Shown here: piece by piece, positions 43,768 through 44,154 of the stretch | How positions within the stretch are numbered: the stretch's first letter is position 1 | How the letters are laid out: each line of letters begins with the position of its first letter | Assembly (NCBI GenBank): GCA_011191975.1 | Contig: DUFA01000053.1 | Location: 1 to 44,154 of the forward strand | Direction: 5' to 3' | From: Dehalococcoidia bacterium | GTDB lineage: Bacteria > Chloroflexota > Dehalococcoidia > Dehalococcoidales > UBA2162 | Length of the DNA: 44,154 nt | Program-made: the position numbers and the translations under genes | The notes under the pieces: model-generated | What the model was told of the DNA's origin: nothing | What the model saw: the letters and a program-made list of their open reading frames with translations, nothing else | Databases searched by the model: none

Positions 43768-44154
43768 ATGAATAAACCAGCATCGCAGAATGATTCTATT
43801 ACGGATAGCGTTGGGTTAAAAAGAAGCCTCGGTGTGTTATCTGCCACCTTGATGGGTGTCGGAGTTATACTTGGCGCCGGTATTTACGTGATTATCGGAG
43901 TGGCAGCTGGCTGGGCAGGCAATGCAGTCTGGTTGTCTTTCCTTATTGCTGCCGTTGCAGCCGCACTCGCAGGTATATCCTATGCCCGATTAGGTCGCCT
44001 ACGTCCTAAAAACGCTCCAGAATATCAGTATCTCAACATGGCTTTCGGGCAGATTCCCGGTTTTCTTGCTGGCTGGATGGTGCTTTGGGCAACAGTAATA
44101 TCGACATCTGCAGTGGCTCTGGGTTTCGCTGGCTATCTGGAGCACCTTTTCGGC
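43768..44154 (+). CDS. APC-family amino acid permease, 3' end outside window
   Basis: First 129 residues; the frame is open to the end of the window. ATG at 43768. After a hydrophilic head (MNKPASQNDSITDSVGLKRS) comes TM1 with the substrate-binding glycine pattern GVGVILGAGIYVIIGVAAGW, then TM2 (LSFLIAAVAAALAGISYARL) and TM3 (IPGFLAGWMVLWATVISTSA). The GxGIY motif and KNAPEYQYLNMAFG, in place of the usual PxxGGxYxY, mark the APC superfamily. The start has only a weak ribosome site (GATGAG). Substrate unknown. Confidence 0.85.
   Translation, partial: MNKPASQNDSITDSVGLKRSLGVLSATLMGVGVILGAGIYVIIGVAAGWAGNAVWLSFLIAAVAAALAGISYARLGRLRPKNAPEYQYLNMAFGQIPGFLAGWMVLWATVISTSAVALGFAGYLEHLFG

Noticed and set aside
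1-44154. CRISPR array
   Set aside because: No regularly spaced direct repeats were seen anywhere in the window.

Overview
This 44 kb window is a bacterial chromosome segment, most likely from a Chloroflexota member close to the Dehalococcoidia. That placement is inferred from gene content: an ECF sigma factor followed by a DUF5667-type membrane anti-sigma protein, DUF4382 and DUF2680-like secreted proteins, two Tm-1-like (UPF0261) proteins beside a tandem family III CoA-transferase, a 2-oxoacid dehydrogenase E1 pair, and a tungsten-type aldehyde:ferredoxin oxidoreductase. GTG and TTG starts with good Shine-Dalgarno sites are common. No rRNA, CRISPR array or phage structural gene was seen.

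Layout. 0-5.2 kb: 3' end of a Trm9-like methyltransferase; a leftward group of NAD-dependent epimerase, E1 alpha and E1 beta; a 4-oxalocrotonate tautomerase; a small membrane protein; a RimI-like acetyltransferase. 5.4-9.6 kb: ECF sigma factor and its membrane partner, then three exported proteins (DUF5666-like, DUF4382 lipoprotein, DUF2680-like). 9.7-16.3 kb: OmpR-type response regulator and histidine kinase, then a MacAB-type tripartite exporter (adaptor, ATPase, permease) and a SIMPL-domain lipoprotein, which looks like an envelope-stress or export module. 16.4-22 kb: divergent Tm-1-like paralogues and the 819-residue double CaiB/BaiF protein.

22.1-39.1 kb is different. It starts with a degenerate tRNA-Val-like gene and a tyrosine recombinase with an unusual 280-residue C-terminal extension, and carries many broken genes next to intact ones: a cupin relic with stops, a two-domain universal stress protein split by a 5-base tandem duplication, an IS3-type transposase relic, a DUF1538 pair with stops and a frameshift, an aldehyde:ferredoxin oxidoreductase cut by one amber codon, an MFS transporter cut by one amber codon, a small membrane protein cut by one amber codon, and a decayed second copy of the 3' end of the acetyl-CoA synthetase gene. 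Apparently intact genes here are the acetyl-CoA synthetase, a P-II-like protein, two lipoproteins, a ferredoxin, a K+ channel and a CBS protein. The internal stops are mostly TAG, while almost no gene in this stretch ends cleanly in TAG. Gene decay is the simplest reading, but amber suppression deserves a check.

39.3-44.2 kb is again intact: a Na+/Ca2+-type exchanger, two leftward overlapping genes encoding three GH130-like glycosidase/phosphorylase domains behind a recognisable promoter, and the start of an APC-family permease running off the window.
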